Source: UBA11889 sp046582115
GTDB lineage: Bacteria; Pseudomonadota; Gammaproteobacteria; Pseudomonadales; Azotimanducaceae
Direction of reading: 5' to 3'
DNA length: 64,000 nt
NCBI GenBank assembly: GCA_046582115.1
Contig: JAYGFA010000058.1
Coordinates: 7,946-71,945 of the forward strand
A program made the translations under genes and the position numbers. How positions within the stretch are numbered: the stretch's first letter is position 1; each line of letters opens with the position of its first letter. Shown here one piece after another: positions 1 through 8,594 of this stretch. Below the pieces are notes generated by a model. It was not told where the DNA came from. It made no database searches and worked only from the letters and a program-made list of their open reading frames with translations.

Positions 1-571
1 TTTGTTCGTTGATGATTTGAGGTCCATTCTCGACGCGGAAGGTATTCACCGAACGGCGCTTTGTTGCCAGTCGATGGGAGGTCGCACAGGGCTCGATTTC
101 GCCCTATCCCAACCGGAGCGCGTGTCGGCACTTGTCATGAGCCATACGGTGGGTGGCTTAAGTAGCGAAGCTATCGATCAAGTTCGACGCGACCACACGC
201 GGCCGCAACCGACGCAACCGTTTGGTAGTTGGGCCGTTGCCTTGGATCTGCCTGAGGAGAATCGCCCGCTTTCGCACCTCTATAATTGCATTGGTGCGAT
301 GAACCTCGACTTTTCTCGTGTAGGTCTGGGAGGACTACGCAATCGTGGCAGAGAAATCGATCCAGCCGAAATGGAGGCCTTCGAAACGCCAACGTTGTTC
401 GTTACCGCAGATAAGGATGTAGTCGTGCCGCCGAAGGTCGTCGAGATTGGAGCAGCGATGGTTCCTGGCGCGACACTTATCAATCTGGGTGACGCAGGCC
501 ACTCGTCGTATTTTGAGATACCCGATGAATTCAATCGTGTGGTGAGAGAATTTCTCCATCTGCATCAATAA
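1..571 (+). CDS. Alpha/beta hydrolase, 5'-truncated by the window edge
   Basis: The visible 189 residues are the C-terminal two thirds of an alpha/beta-hydrolase. A nucleophile-elbow motif CQSMGG places the likely catalytic serine at visible residue 24; the first glycine of the usual GxSxG is a cysteine. The acid is probably Asp137 or Asp139 in the segment LFVTADKDVVVPP, and the histidine His167 in GDAGHSS. The order Ser-Asp-His and a short cap between residues 50 and 120 fit small esterases or C-C hydrolases. The reading frame is open to base 2, so the true start lies outside the window. The gene ends 12 bp before the next gene, with which it is probably cotranscribed. The substrate cannot be told. 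Confidence 0.85.
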   Translation, partial: LFVDDLRSILDAEGIHRTALCCQSMGGRTGLDFALSQPERVSALVMSHTVGGLSSEAIDQVRRDHTRPQPTQPFGSWAVALDLPEENRPLSHLYNCIGAMNLDFSRVGLGGLRNRGREIDPAEMEAFETPTLFVTADKDVVVPPKVVEIGAAMVPGATLINLGDAGHSSYFEIPDEFNRVVREFLHLHQ

Positions 572-583
572 AGGAGCAATGCA

Positions 584-1996
584 ATGACACAACCCTATCC
601 GGCACATCCCCAGTTACAAGGCAATTTTGCACCGATTCGTATGGAGGCCGATATCGATGACCTGGTTATTGAGGGAGAGCTGCCGCAATCGCTTGAAGTT
701 GCGTATTACCGCAACGGTCCGGACCCCCAATTTCCACCGCGGGGAGAACATCATTGGTTTGTTGGGGATGGCATGTTGCACCAGTTCGTCATTGCCAATG
801 GCAAGATGCGATACCGCAATCGGTGGTTACGTACCGTCAAGTGGCATAAGGAGCGTGACGCCGGACGGTCACTTTTCGGCGCTTTTAATCCAATGGACAC
901 CGATCCTTCGGTAGCGGGCATCGAGACCGACGGCGTGGCCAACACCAATGTGATTTGGCACGGCGGACGTCTTCTTGCCTTGGAAGAAGGGCACGCGCCC
1001 TTTGAAGTCGACTCGCAAACACTCGAATCGATCGGACCCTGGCGCTTTGACGACACGTTTGAGGGTCCGATGACCGCGCATCCAAAAATAGATCCGGTAA
1101 CGGGTGAAATGATTTTTTTCGGTTACATGGTCGACGGCATGCTGGGCAAGGGCCTCTCATACCAAGTCGTCAACTCGGATGGCGTGCTGACTCGATCGGA
1201 ACGATTTGAAGCACCGATTAGTAGTATGGTCCACGATTTCATGGTGACGTCAGAGCACGTTATTTTTCCTATTCTGCCGCTGACTGGGAGCATTGAAAGA
1301 GCGATGCGGGGAGAACCGGCCTTTGCCTGGGAGCCCGACAAAGGCAGCCATATTGGGGTAATGCCTCGAGATGGTTCCGTGGAAGACATACGTTGGTACG
1401 AAACCGATCCTTGTTACGTCTTTCATCCCATGAATGCGATGACGGTGGGGAATACGATCCGTGCGCACGTCATGCAGTTTGAAGAAGCGCCGCTTTTCCC
1501 GCACGCGGACGGCAGTGCGCCTGATCCGAAAAAGGCCAATGCACGGTTGTGCGAATGGGAAATCGATCTCGCTGATAATGCGCGGGCGGTCAAACGGACC
1601 TATCTGGACGACATTACTGGCGAATTTCCTAGGCTTGATGAGCGTCACGCCGGCCTCGAATATCGACACGGCTACTACGCCGCGTCGACGGGGCGTGAGG
1701 GCAGCATGGGTTTCGACGCGTTGGTGCATCACGATTTTGCACAAGGAGTCGCCACCCGTTACGAGCTCGACGACGGGGATTATTTAGGTGAACCTGTATT
1801 TGTTCCCGAGGCACAAGGTGCAGAAGAAGGTGCAGGATTTTTACTGACGCTAATTTATCGGGGTGCTGAAAACCGGAGCGATCTTGCGGTATTTGATGCG
1901 CGTGACGTAGCTCTGGGTCCAGTGGCCGTGGGACAACTCCCCCACAGGGTCCCCTACGGTTTTCACGGTAACTGGCATTATCTAAATGGCAGCTAA
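584..1996 (+). CDS. Carotenoid oxygenase family (RPE65/CCD-type) dioxygenase
   Basis: The 470-residue protein has the four widely spaced histidines that bind the single iron in carotenoid-cleavage and lignostilbene dioxygenases: His166 (AHPK), His217 (VHDF), His281 (FHPMNA) and His461 (GFHGNW). Length matches the family, which folds as a seven-bladed propeller and cleaves conjugated double bonds with O2. An AAGGAG ribosome-binding site 7 bp before the ATG supports this start. The last 11 bp overlap the FAD-oxidase gene, so the two are translationally coupled. Members act on carotenoids, retinoids or stilbene-like phenylpropanoids; I cannot choose, though the lack of carotenoid genes nearby makes an aromatic or xenobiotic substrate possible. 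Probably cytoplasmic, as no signal peptide is seen. Confidence 0.9.
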   Translation: MTQPYPAHPQLQGNFAPIRMEADIDDLVIEGELPQSLEVAYYRNGPDPQFPPRGEHHWFVGDGMLHQFVIANGKMRYRNRWLRTVKWHKERDAGRSLFGAFNPMDTDPSVAGIETDGVANTNVIWHGGRLLALEEGHAPFEVDSQTLESIGPWRFDDTFEGPMTAHPKIDPVTGEMIFFGYMVDGMLGKGLSYQVVNSDGVLTRSERFEAPISSMVHDFMVTSEHVIFPILPLTGSIERAMRGEPAFAWEPDKGSHIGVMPRDGSVEDIRWYETDPCYVFHPMNAMTVGNTIRAHVMQFEEAPLFPHADGSAPDPKKANARLCEWEIDLADNARAVKRTYLDDITGEFPRLDERHAGLEYRHGYYAASTGREGSMGFDALVHHDFAQGVATRYELDDGDYLGEPVFVPEAQGAEEGAGFLLTLIYRGAENRSDLAVFDARDVALGPVAVGQLPHRVPYGFHGNWHYLNGS

Positions 1997-3593
1997 GAAG
2001 GAAAGGCGAAGTTTTTGGACCTGGGGCTATCAATCCGATGAACCGTCGGAGACCGAACGCCATGCCGCGGCCGAACGGATTTCTAAGCGCACGGGTCGCG
2101 CGATTGAACCCCCGCCGATTCCGGATGTTGACGCGATAGCACTGCGGTCACCTCGCGTTAAGGTGCCTGGGAAGCTGGGAGAGTTCGTGTCGACGTCGCA
2201 GGTGGAACGTATTACACACACCCACGGCGGCCACACGTTGGAACTGCTAACGGCATTGCGGGGTACATTTGACAATCCGCCCGATGCAGTCGCTCATCCG
2301 CGCGACGAGGACGAGCTAGAAGCCGTTCTTGAATGGTGCGATAACGCTGAACACGCGGTGATCCCATACGGGGGCGGCACCAGTGTCGTTTGGGGCGTTA
2401 ACGCTCCGCTGGACCGAGATACTGCGGTGACCGTTGACCTTGACGAAATGAATACTGTGTTAGAGCTCGACGAAACATCCCGTGCGGGACGATTTCAGGC
2501 GGGCATGTTGGGACCCGATGTTGAAGCCGCGCTCAGGCCCCATGGATTAACACTCCGACATTTCCCCCAGAGTTTTCCATGGTCGACCGTTGGCGGATGG
2601 GTGGCAACACGATCGGGTGGCCACTACGCCACCAACCAGACACACATCGACGATTTTGTCGAATCGACTCGGATGCTAACGCCCAAGGGGTGGTTTGAAT
2701 CACGACGTCTGCCAGGAAGTGGTGCCGGTCCAAGTCCTGATCGACTCGTGATTGGATCGGAGGGCACGCTTGGGCTGATCAGTGAATGCTGGCTGCGGCT
2801 GCAGAAGCGACCAATCTATCGGGCGACTGCCGGAGTTGCTTTTTCGTCTTGGGCGGAGGGTGCCGATGCTGTTCGCCATATCGTACAGACTAAACTTTGG
2901 CCTGCCAATTTGCGCATCCTCGATCCGTTGGAAGCAGCCAACGCCGCGGGTATGGATGGTGAAACTGCCCTCCTCATCATAGGCTTTGAATCGGGCGACG
3001 TGCCCCAAAGAGAAAATATAAGGGCCGCCATCAACATTGCCCGGGAATCTGGTGGGGTGGTGGATGATGACGACGTCCGCGTTGACGACGGTGTCGGGGG
3101 TGCCACGGGTCGCCAGGGAGCCGTCGGAGCGTGGCGCGACGCATTTATTGGTGTAAACGCTGGCCTAACGGCGGGGTTGGGATTGCTTTCGGATACGTTT
3201 GAAACGGCGGTTACCTGGAATCAATGGCCCGCTTTTGATGGCGAAGTTAGAGAGCGCGTGGGTCGAGCGCTGCGGGAGACGCTTGGTGACGATGCCCAAC
3301 TTTCTTGTCGGTTTACCCATGTATATACCGACGGTCCTGCCCCCTACTATTCATTTAGTGGACCCGTCGAAATTGGGAGCGAAGTCGAACATTGGCAAGT
3401 CATCAAAAACGCCGCTGTGGATGCAGTCATTGATGCAGGCGGTACGGTCACCCACCACCACGCCGTGGGCCGGATGCATCGAGATGGCTGGGAACGGCAG
3501 CGACCAAAGCTTTTCGGCGACGTTCTTCGCGCGGCTAAACATTCACTGGATCCCCGCGGGATACTGAATCCAGGTGTTCTCTTCGATTCCTAA
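1986..3593 (+). CDS. FAD-binding oxidase related to alkyldihydroxyacetonephosphate synthase
   Basis: 535 residues with a PCMH-type FAD domain: PYGGGTSVVWG at about 127-137, TVGGWVATRSGGHYA at 201-215 and VIGSEGTLGL at 255-264. Near the C-terminus HHHAVGR (His490-492) matches the histidine cluster of the active site in alkyl-DHAP synthases, and the N-terminal FWTWGYQ is also typical of that group. Eukaryotic members make ether lipids by exchanging an acyl for an alkyl group; many bacterial homologues are unassigned oxidases of 2-hydroxy acids or phenols. The ATG overlaps the end of the carotenoid-oxygenase gene by 11 bp. Whether this organism makes ether lipids cannot be decided here, since no fatty alcohol or DHAP acyltransferase gene is adjacent. 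Confidence 0.85.
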   Translation: MAAKKERRSFWTWGYQSDEPSETERHAAAERISKRTGRAIEPPPIPDVDAIALRSPRVKVPGKLGEFVSTSQVERITHTHGGHTLELLTALRGTFDNPPDAVAHPRDEDELEAVLEWCDNAEHAVIPYGGGTSVVWGVNAPLDRDTAVTVDLDEMNTVLELDETSRAGRFQAGMLGPDVEAALRPHGLTLRHFPQSFPWSTVGGWVATRSGGHYATNQTHIDDFVESTRMLTPKGWFESRRLPGSGAGPSPDRLVIGSEGTLGLISECWLRLQKRPIYRATAGVAFSSWAEGADAVRHIVQTKLWPANLRILDPLEAANAAGMDGETALLIIGFESGDVPQRENIRAAINIARESGGVVDDDDVRVDDGVGGATGRQGAVGAWRDAFIGVNAGLTAGLGLLSDTFETAVTWNQWPAFDGEVRERVGRALRETLGDDAQLSCRFTHVYTDGPAPYYSFSGPVEIGSEVEHWQVIKNAAVDAVIDAGGTVTHHHAVGRMHRDGWERQRPKLFGDVLRAAKHSLDPRGILNPGVLFDS

Positions 3594-3626
3594 TTCGCTA
3601 CCGGGCTTACATCCGAGATATAGCCC

Positions 3627-4670
3627 ATGAGTTTTGCCCGCCTCGTTGTTGATCTGGATGCGGTCTCGGCGAATTATCGTCGATTTGTCCAAGCCTCGGC
3701 GGGCGTGGCCGGGGCTGTAGTGAAAGCAAACGCCTATGGCCTGGGTATGGAGGCGGTTGTTCAACGGCTAAAAGCGGAAGGTTGCGAACATTTTTTTGTG
3801 GCGACACCAGAAGAAGGTTTTGCGCTGAGGTCAGTCATCGACGAAGGCGCCGTGTACGTATTCTCGGGGCCCCCAGATGCAGACACCGCGGCCGCTTTTG
3901 CGTCCGCGAACATTGTTCCCGTCATTAATTCATGTGAACAAATCGGACTATGGAGGCGACAAAACGGGGCGCCGGCAGCGCTGCAGGTGGATACCGGAAT
4001 GCAGAGGCTCGGCTTTGACCCGAAAGAGCTCACTTCAACGCTGTTCGAAGGCATCGAGTTGGTCCTTCTGATGAGCCACCTCGCGTGCGCGGATCAGCCT
4101 GAACATCCACAGAATGAGAAGCAGGCACGTATGTTCAGCCGCGTATGCGAAGATTTTCCAGGGATAGAAACGAGCTTCGGTAATTCGGCTGGCACGCTAA
4201 ATGGCATTCAATATCAAGGCGGGATAACACGGCCTGGCATTGGTTTGTACGGTGGTAACCCGTACCTCGACAAAGCTAACGATTTTGAGAACGCCGCCGT
4301 GTTTGAAGCGCAAGTGATACAACGGCGTGGCATCAACGCAGGTGATTCGGTGGGCTATGGGGCGAAATTCTTGGCGACTCGAAACGCCGAAATAGCCATT
4401 GTCGGCGTTGGGTATGCTGACGGTGTATCCCGAGTTCTTTCAGGTAACGGGGAACTCGCGTACAACGCCGCGCGTTTGCCTGTATTAGGTCGAATCGGCA
4501 TGGATCTGATACACGTCGATGTGACCGAATATCCTAATATTACTGTTGGTGATTGGCTCGAAGTGTTCGGGGCCACGGTAACGTTGGATGAAGTGGCTGA
4601 GGGGACGGGGACGACTGGGTATGAAATTCTTTCCCGCATAGGGGCACGGGTTTCGCGCATATACGTGTAG
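3627..4670 (+). CDS. alr: Alanine racemase
   Basis: PLP enzyme interconverting L- and D-alanine for peptidoglycan. The PLP lysine is Lys33 in the block VVKANAYGLG, and the second catalytic base is Tyr244 in SVGYGAKF; GRIGMDL (288-294) is also conserved. The N-terminal PLP barrel (about 1-235) and C-terminal beta domain (240-347) are both complete. At 347 residues it is a little shorter than the usual 355-370. It lies 33 bp after the FAD oxidase on the same strand and may share its transcript. The family also contains catabolic DadX enzymes, but no dadA neighbour is present, so a biosynthetic role is the simpler reading. Confidence 0.95.
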   Translation: MSFARLVVDLDAVSANYRRFVQASAGVAGAVVKANAYGLGMEAVVQRLKAEGCEHFFVATPEEGFALRSVIDEGAVYVFSGPPDADTAAAFASANIVPVINSCEQIGLWRRQNGAPAALQVDTGMQRLGFDPKELTSTLFEGIELVLLMSHLACADQPEHPQNEKQARMFSRVCEDFPGIETSFGNSAGTLNGIQYQGGITRPGIGLYGGNPYLDKANDFENAAVFEAQVIQRRGINAGDSVGYGAKFLATRNAEIAIVGVGYADGVSRVLSGNGELAYNAARLPVLGRIGMDLIHVDVTEYPNITVGDWLEVFGATVTLDEVAEGTGTTGYEILSRIGARVSRIYV

Positions 4671-4715
4671 TCTTTAATATCACGTTTCGGAAAAGTTAAT
4701 TAGTTGGGGGATGAG

Positions 4716-5528
4716 ATGGCATCGATCAATAAGAATGGCGTACTCGCTGGAAAGGTTGCAGTAGTTACGGGTGCTAGTCGGGGCATCGGCGAAGCTATCG
4801 CGGTACGGTTTGCCATGGAAGGCGCTCGGGTGGTCGTGTCCGCGCGCACGGTTGAGGAAGCGGACCACTTTTTGCCCGGCACCATTAAAGCAACGGTGAA
4901 AAAGATCGCCGATGCCGGCGGTGAGGCCATTGCCATCAAAACCGATTTGGCGGTCGCTGAGGACAGAAGGAATCTCATTGCGGAAACCCGGGAGCGTTTT
5001 GGCCCCGTTGATATCCTCGTTAACAACGCGGCGGTGACTTGGTTCGTTCCTGTCCACGATTTTTCGGAGAAGCGGTTTCGGACCATGATGGACGTTCAAG
5101 TGTGGGCGCCGTTCGAACTCGCTCAGGCGTGTTTGCCTTCAATGCTAGAGCAAGGAGGCGGCTGGATTTTGAACGTTTCCTCGCATGCCGCGATTCATCC
5201 GCAAGCACAAGCCCCTGGCGGACATGGCGGCACCGTCTACGGCATGTGCAAAGCCGCACTCGAGCGGTTTACGACCGGGCTCGCGCAAGAAGTCTACGGT
5301 GCAGGTATTGGTGTAAACGTGATTTCTCCGGGGCTTGTGGCGACACCGGGTGTGGTACACCACAGGCTGATTAATGAAAACAATAAGGACCGGGTAACGC
5401 CCGTGGAGCATATGGCAGAAGCCTGTCTGCGGTTATGCCATGGAGATGCTAAGAGTCTGACAGGACGAATCGATTATGCGGATCAAGTCATCGAAGAATT
5501 CGCGCTTGAACCTGTAGATCTGATTTGA
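4716..5528 (+). CDS. Short-chain dehydrogenase/reductase
   Basis: Classical SDR of 270 residues. The cofactor motif TGASRGIGE lies at 18-26, NNAAV (NAG-type) near 104, the catalytic serine in the NVSS block near 155, and YGMCK (Tyr175, Lys179) completes the catalytic set. The frame is open from an upstream TTG at 4704, but the ATG at 4716 gives the standard SDR N-terminus and has a GGGGGATGAG stretch just before it. The substrate is not apparent; the family oxidises or reduces alcohols and ketones with NAD(P). It stands between alanine racemase and the aminotransferase on the same strand, 45 bp after the former. Confidence 0.88.
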   Translation: MASINKNGVLAGKVAVVTGASRGIGEAIAVRFAMEGARVVVSARTVEEADHFLPGTIKATVKKIADAGGEAIAIKTDLAVAEDRRNLIAETRERFGPVDILVNNAAVTWFVPVHDFSEKRFRTMMDVQVWAPFELAQACLPSMLEQGGGWILNVSSHAAIHPQAQAPGGHGGTVYGMCKAALERFTTGLAQEVYGAGIGVNVISPGLVATPGVVHHRLINENNKDRVTPVEHMAEACLRLCHGDAKSLTGRIDYADQVIEEFALEPVDLI

Positions 5529-5702
5529 ACTGAACTGCGCAATTCGACCGATATGGCTTGAGATCCTGGTTCCGTCGATAAGATGTCGGGCAACGAGTTT
5601 GTTGGATGGAATCAACTTGTTGTTCCGTCGTGAGAGACGCTGCCAGCGAGTTTTTGTGGCCGAGCGCATTACAATAGGGTTGAAAAAGGGAGAGTAAAAA
5701 AC

Positions 5703-7097
5703 GTGAGCGACCCCCTTCATAACGAGTTGGCACCTGATTCAATTGAAGCCCGCGATCTGCGGCACTTGTTGCATCCGAACACGAACCTAGGCGAGCTGCA
5801 GCATCAAGGCCCGGCGGTGCATTCCGAAGCCAAAGGGGTTTACCTTTGGGACAACCGCGGCAAGCAGTACTTGGAAGGAATGGCCGGCCTCTGGTGCACG
5901 GCACTGGGGTATGGAGTTGAAGAACTAGCCGACGCCGCGAGCGAACAACTGAAAAAGCTGTCCTATTCCCAGCTTTTCGGTGGGAAGACCAACGAGCCGA
6001 GTGTGCTCCTGGCTGAAAAGTTGATGGAGATTGTGCCTATTGAAGGCGGACGCGTTTTTTTTGGCCTCACAGGCTCTGACGCGAATGACACCCAAGTAAA
6101 GCTCATGTGGTATTACCACAATCTCATTGGTCGATCAGAAAAGAAAAAAATTATTTCCCGTTGGAGCGGGTATCACGGCGTGACGGTGGCGAGTGGAAGC
6201 CTTACCGGCTTACCACCTTTTCACAAATCCTTCGATCTGCCGATTCAAGGCATTCTCCACACGGAATCGCCCCACTACTATCGGGAAGCTCACGAAGGAG
6301 AGACGGAGGACCAGTTCACCACACGATTAGCCAACAGCCTAACGGACCTGATTGAGGACGAAGGACCTGAAACCATCGCGGCGTTTATCGCAGAACCGGT
6401 ATTAGGGGCAGGTGGAGTGATTGTCCCGCCGGACAGTTATTACGAAAAGATACAAGCGGTTCTAGAGCGCTATGGGGTGATGTTTATCGATGATGAAGTC
6501 ATTTGTGGTTTTGGCCGGACCGGCAATCCATTTGGTTGCCAAACCATGGGGATAAAGCCTACAACGATGAGTGTGGCCAAGGCGCTTTCGTCAGCCTATC
6601 TTCCGATTAGCGCCGTCATCATCCCTGATTCGATGTACCAGCCGTTTGTCGACGCCAGTTCGGACTTAGGTAATTTTGCACACGGTTTCACGTATTCGGG
6701 CCACCCGGTCTGTGCGGCGGTTGCATTGCGAAATTTGGAACTCATAGAAGAACAGCAGGTGTTTGCTCATGCGGCGAAGATGGGTGAGGTATTCCAATCG
6801 CGGCTCAACCAGTACGGTGAACATCCTCTGGTAGGAAATACCCGAGGCGCTGGCTTGATTGGAGCGGTGGAACTCGTAGCGGACAGAGAGACGGGTAAGA
6901 AATTTGATGGGGCGCATGGGGTCGGCGCCTTCTGTATGAATCGCTGTCTAGAGCATGGGCTCATCGTGCGCTCCCTTGGCGACACGATTGCTTTTTGCCC
7001 GCCACTTATCATCGACGATACGCAGATCGATGAGCTGTTCGGCAAATTCGAGCAAGCGCTTACCGACACCTTGGCTTATGTAAACTCGCTTGATTGA
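5703..7097 (+). CDS. Class III PLP-dependent aminotransferase
   Basis: 464 residues of the omega-amino acid:pyruvate aminotransferase group. The PLP phosphate and ring contacts are seen in GLTGSDAND (121-129), Asp264 in FIDDEVICGFGRTG, and the Schiff-base lysine Lys293 in SVAKALSSAYLP. The family moves the amino group of beta-alanine, putrescine, taurine or similar omega amines to pyruvate or 2-oxoglutarate. The GTG start is preceded by AGGGAGAG at a suitable distance. A 174-bp gap separates it from the SDR upstream, so it may have its own promoter. It faces the thiolase-like gene with only 18 bp between the two stops. Confidence 0.9.
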   Translation: MSDPLHNELAPDSIEARDLRHLLHPNTNLGELQHQGPAVHSEAKGVYLWDNRGKQYLEGMAGLWCTALGYGVEELADAASEQLKKLSYSQLFGGKTNEPSVLLAEKLMEIVPIEGGRVFFGLTGSDANDTQVKLMWYYHNLIGRSEKKKIISRWSGYHGVTVASGSLTGLPPFHKSFDLPIQGILHTESPHYYREAHEGETEDQFTTRLANSLTDLIEDEGPETIAAFIAEPVLGAGGVIVPPDSYYEKIQAVLERYGVMFIDDEVICGFGRTGNPFGCQTMGIKPTTMSVAKALSSAYLPISAVIIPDSMYQPFVDASSDLGNFAHGFTYSGHPVCAAVALRNLELIEEQQVFAHAAKMGEVFQSRLNQYGEHPLVGNTRGAGLIGAVELVADRETGKKFDGAHGVGAFCMNRCLEHGLIVRSLGDTIAFCPPLIIDDTQIDELFGKFEQALTDTLAYVNSLD

Positions 7098-7115
7098 AAA
7101 TCTTTAAAAGGGATG

Positions 7116-8591
7116 TTAACCACGCACAGTTAGCTCATCCGGTCCTTTGATATGGATCGGGCGGGCACAAAATTCCTCGACGAGCATCGCATCCATGATG
7201 TCGGGATCTCGAGTGTTCACCCACGTTCTCGCGTCGTCAGCGGTTCGGCAAGCCAGATGGCCTACGGTGGGGTCGTCTCCATTGAACATGACGGTATACG
7301 ATTCGATGGTCGCGTCACCCACGAAATCCGCTAAGCATTTGCGAGATGGAAGTGCGTTGATGTCCGGTTGAACGTTTTCTACAGAAAAATCGCGGCTCGG
7401 GGCTTCGCTGCCGTAGATGCCGTGCGCGTGCTTGTATAGATTTCCACCGTTGGCTGTGATGAGCGCTCGAGCACCTCGTTTTTCACGTAATAGCTCGACG
7501 GTTCGTGCAATGCTGTGCATGACGTAGTTATTCAAGGGGCCGCCGCCAAAAGTCAAACCACCAGTAACCGTCAGGTCCCGTTCTTCGTCGAAGCCGTATT
7601 CCTTGGCCGCAATCTGCACAGCCGAAGGAAAACAACTGTAGAGATCGACGAAGTCAAGCTCGTCTATGGTCGTCTCGGTGAGTTCAAGGAGACGGCGGCC
7701 GATTAGTCGGATCCCGGGTGACGAATAAAAGTTGTCGCGTACAGAAGCAGAAAAGTGGTCGTAGCCGACGACTCCGGCGTAAGGATAAATCCAACGGTCT
7801 TCGGCTATACCCAGTGAGCGTGCTTTGGATGCCGAACACATAATTAACGCAGCGCCCATATCAACTGACATGTTGGCATTCATGAATTTGGTGTATGGGA
7901 AACTAATTCGTCGATTGGTTTGCGAGGGTGTTCGGATCTCCTCGGCCGTCATATCGTGTTGGACCCACGCGTTGGGGTTGCGTTGGGCGACATCGTTAAA
8001 GCGTGACCACAATGCGGAAACCCGTTCGGCATGTTGATCAATGGATTCCCCCCGGTCTTTACGAATTGCGTTGTCGTACATTGGATAAATCTGGATCGCA
8101 CTCATGATTCCTCGAGCACGCTCAAATTCATGATGTTCGGGCTGCTGTAACGCGCCAATTACATGATCGTACTTGCCGGGAGCGCTTGTTTCCGTGAGGG
8201 CTACGCCTGCTTTCCGTGCTTTACCCGCGCTGTTCCCATTTTCCGCGCCTGTGATAACGGCCAGGTCCAAGCCTTCATGGAGAATTGCCGCGGCAGTTTC
8301 GTTGATTAAGACTTGGTTTTGATTGCCGCCGATAAGGGTACCGACGGTTTCAGCGCCAACGGCACCGATACGTTCTGCAATGAGTTTTGCCGGGTTTTCA
8401 TAGCTCCATATCCCGCGGACTACTCGGACCGATTGAGCGTGACTGAGTAAGTTTCCGACGCCCGTGTCTTCTTCGGCCCTAAGAACGGCTGCCATCATCA
8501 TTTGCAGCGGTTCTTTGGCGTCCCCCAATTTTTCGAGTCGATTAAGAACCTGACCCGCGCCCACGAGTACTGGTGTTCTTGGGTTGAGCAC
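7116..8591 (-). CDS. Thiolase-like acetyl-CoA acetyltransferase family protein
   Basis: 491 residues of the SCP2-thiolase-like group. Family blocks are visible: PVLVGAGQ at the N-terminus, GGLTFGGGPLNNYVMHSIA near residue 345 and LITANGGNLYKHAHGIYG near 380. The position where thiolases carry the nucleophilic cysteine reads IGGNQNQVLINE, with no cysteine, as in other members of this subgroup; classical thiolytic chemistry is therefore unsure. A GTG start sits three bases after the stop of the acyl-CoA dehydrogenase gene, so the two are translationally coupled and probably serve one acyl-CoA degradation route. A role in beta-oxidation of an unusual or branched acyl chain is inference. Confidence 0.85.
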   Translation of the reverse strand: MLNPRTPVLVGAGQVLNRLEKLGDAKEPLQMMMAAVLRAEEDTGVGNLLSHAQSVRVVRGIWSYENPAKLIAERIGAVGAETVGTLIGGNQNQVLINETAAAILHEGLDLAVITGAENGNSAGKARKAGVALTETSAPGKYDHVIGALQQPEHHEFERARGIMSAIQIYPMYDNAIRKDRGESIDQHAERVSALWSRFNDVAQRNPNAWVQHDMTAEEIRTPSQTNRRISFPYTKFMNANMSVDMGAALIMCSASKARSLGIAEDRWIYPYAGVVGYDHFSASVRDNFYSSPGIRLIGRRLLELTETTIDELDFVDLYSCFPSAVQIAAKEYGFDEERDLTVTGGLTFGGGPLNNYVMHSIARTVELLREKRGARALITANGGNLYKHAHGIYGSEAPSRDFSVENVQPDINALPSRKCLADFVGDATIESYTVMFNGDDPTVGHLACRTADDARTWVNTRDPDIMDAMLVEEFCARPIHIKGPDELTVRG

Positions 8592-8594
8592 TCG

